Source: Xenorhabdus beddingii
GTDB lineage: Bacteria > Pseudomonadota > Gammaproteobacteria > Enterobacterales > Enterobacteriaceae
DNA length: 64,000 nucleotides
Assembly (NCBI RefSeq): GCF_002127545.1
Contig: NZ_MUBK01000011.1
Span: forward strand, 57,946 to 121,945
Reading direction: 5' to 3'
The notes below the pieces were generated by a model. It was not told the DNA's origin. It saw only the letters and a list, made by a program, of their open reading frames with translations, and made no database searches. The position numbers and the translations under genes are program-made. Below, piece after piece: positions 63,902-64,000 of the stretch. Numbering within the stretch: the stretch's first letter is position 1; each line of letters begins with the position of its first letter.

Positions 63902-64000
63902 ATGTCTGGCAGTTCCCTACTCTCACATGGGGAGACCCCACACTACCATCGGCGCTACGGCGTTTCACTGCTGAGTTCGGCATGGGGTCAGGTGGGACCA
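63902..64000 (-). rRNA. rrf: 5S ribosomal RNA (5' end outside window)
   Basis: About 99 nt of the usual 120. The reverse complement contains TGGTCCCACCTGACCCCATG, GCCGAACTCAG, GTGAAACGCCGTAGCGCC, and ends GGGAACTGCCAGACAT. This is an rrn operon 3' end transcribed leftward. Confidence 0.97.

Overview
The window looks like a chromosomal segment of an insect-associated Morganellaceae bacterium, most likely Xenorhabdus or a close Photorhabdus-type relative. The reasons are moderate to low GC, enterobacterial housekeeping genes (frdABCD with divergent epmA, gntRKU-type genes, glpQ, terC/terD), an MR/P-type fimbrial operon with a phase switch, and a type I-E CRISPR system with a 29-bp GTGTTCCCC...GGGATAAACCG repeat. 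Species cannot be fixed from sequence alone. The window starts inside terC and ends inside a 5S rRNA gene on the minus strand.

Layout. 1-1.6 kb: terC (5' cut) and terD. 1.6-9.6 kb, minus strand: a chaperone-usher fimbrial operon (major pilin, usher, chaperone, minor pilin, two tandem tip adhesins). It is headed by a 308-bp invertible promoter element with perfect 24-bp inverted repeats and by a FimB/MrpI-type recombinase whose last codons lie inside the element. 10.3-12.8 kb: small accessory genes (a SymE-like protein with two AbrB-like repeats, a lysine-rich DUF3761 protein, an internally duplicated membrane protein). 13.2-18 kb: a Bax-type glucosaminidase and a PatA/PatB/Ape1-like peptidoglycan O-acetylation trio. 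18-21.1 kb: gluconate permease, kinase and the GntR repressor, with a double palindromic operator.

21.9-32.9 kb: a complete type I-E CRISPR-Cas locus. Array A (10 repeats, 9 spacers, minus strand) and array C (5 repeats, 4 spacers, plus strand) share a 61-nt leader and flank cas3-cse1-cse2-cas7-cas5-cas6e-cas1-cas2. Between array A and cas3 lies a leaderless mini-CRISPR of two variant repeats and one spacer. The 5' 12 nt of that spacer match a site 75 bp downstream that carries an AAG PAM and overlaps the predicted promoter of a small HTH gene. This has the layout of a crRNA-guided regulatory module (CreA/CreTA- or CreR-like) and is the most interesting feature of the window.

33-36.3 kb: an operon for an outer-membrane protein, a POTRA-less Omp85-type barrel and a DUF4056 lipoprotein. 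36.4-38.2 kb: a MarR regulator and a gentisate dioxygenase-like cupin. 38.5-44.1 kb: a TerF-like TerD-VWA protein, an ABC-F ATPase, an Ail/OmpX protein and a MetY-type sulfhydrylase. 44.3-48.4 kb, minus strand: a compact four-gene cluster (KAS III-like synthase, OleD-like reductase, MBL hydrolase, CapK/F390-type adenylating enzyme) that looks like an uncharacterised fatty-acid-derived metabolite pathway. 49.4-56.1 kb: glpQ, epmA and frdABCD. 56.3-63.8 kb: a TonB-dependent receptor and a pxpA-pxpBC-biotin carboxylase cluster with a divergent FadR-type regulator. The end is the 3' part of an rrn operon.

A window-wide oddity is a series of short (14-18 bp) tandem duplications, several of them copying the stop codon and last codons of unrelated genes (cse2, cas6e, terF-like, pxpA) or sitting just beyond gene ends.
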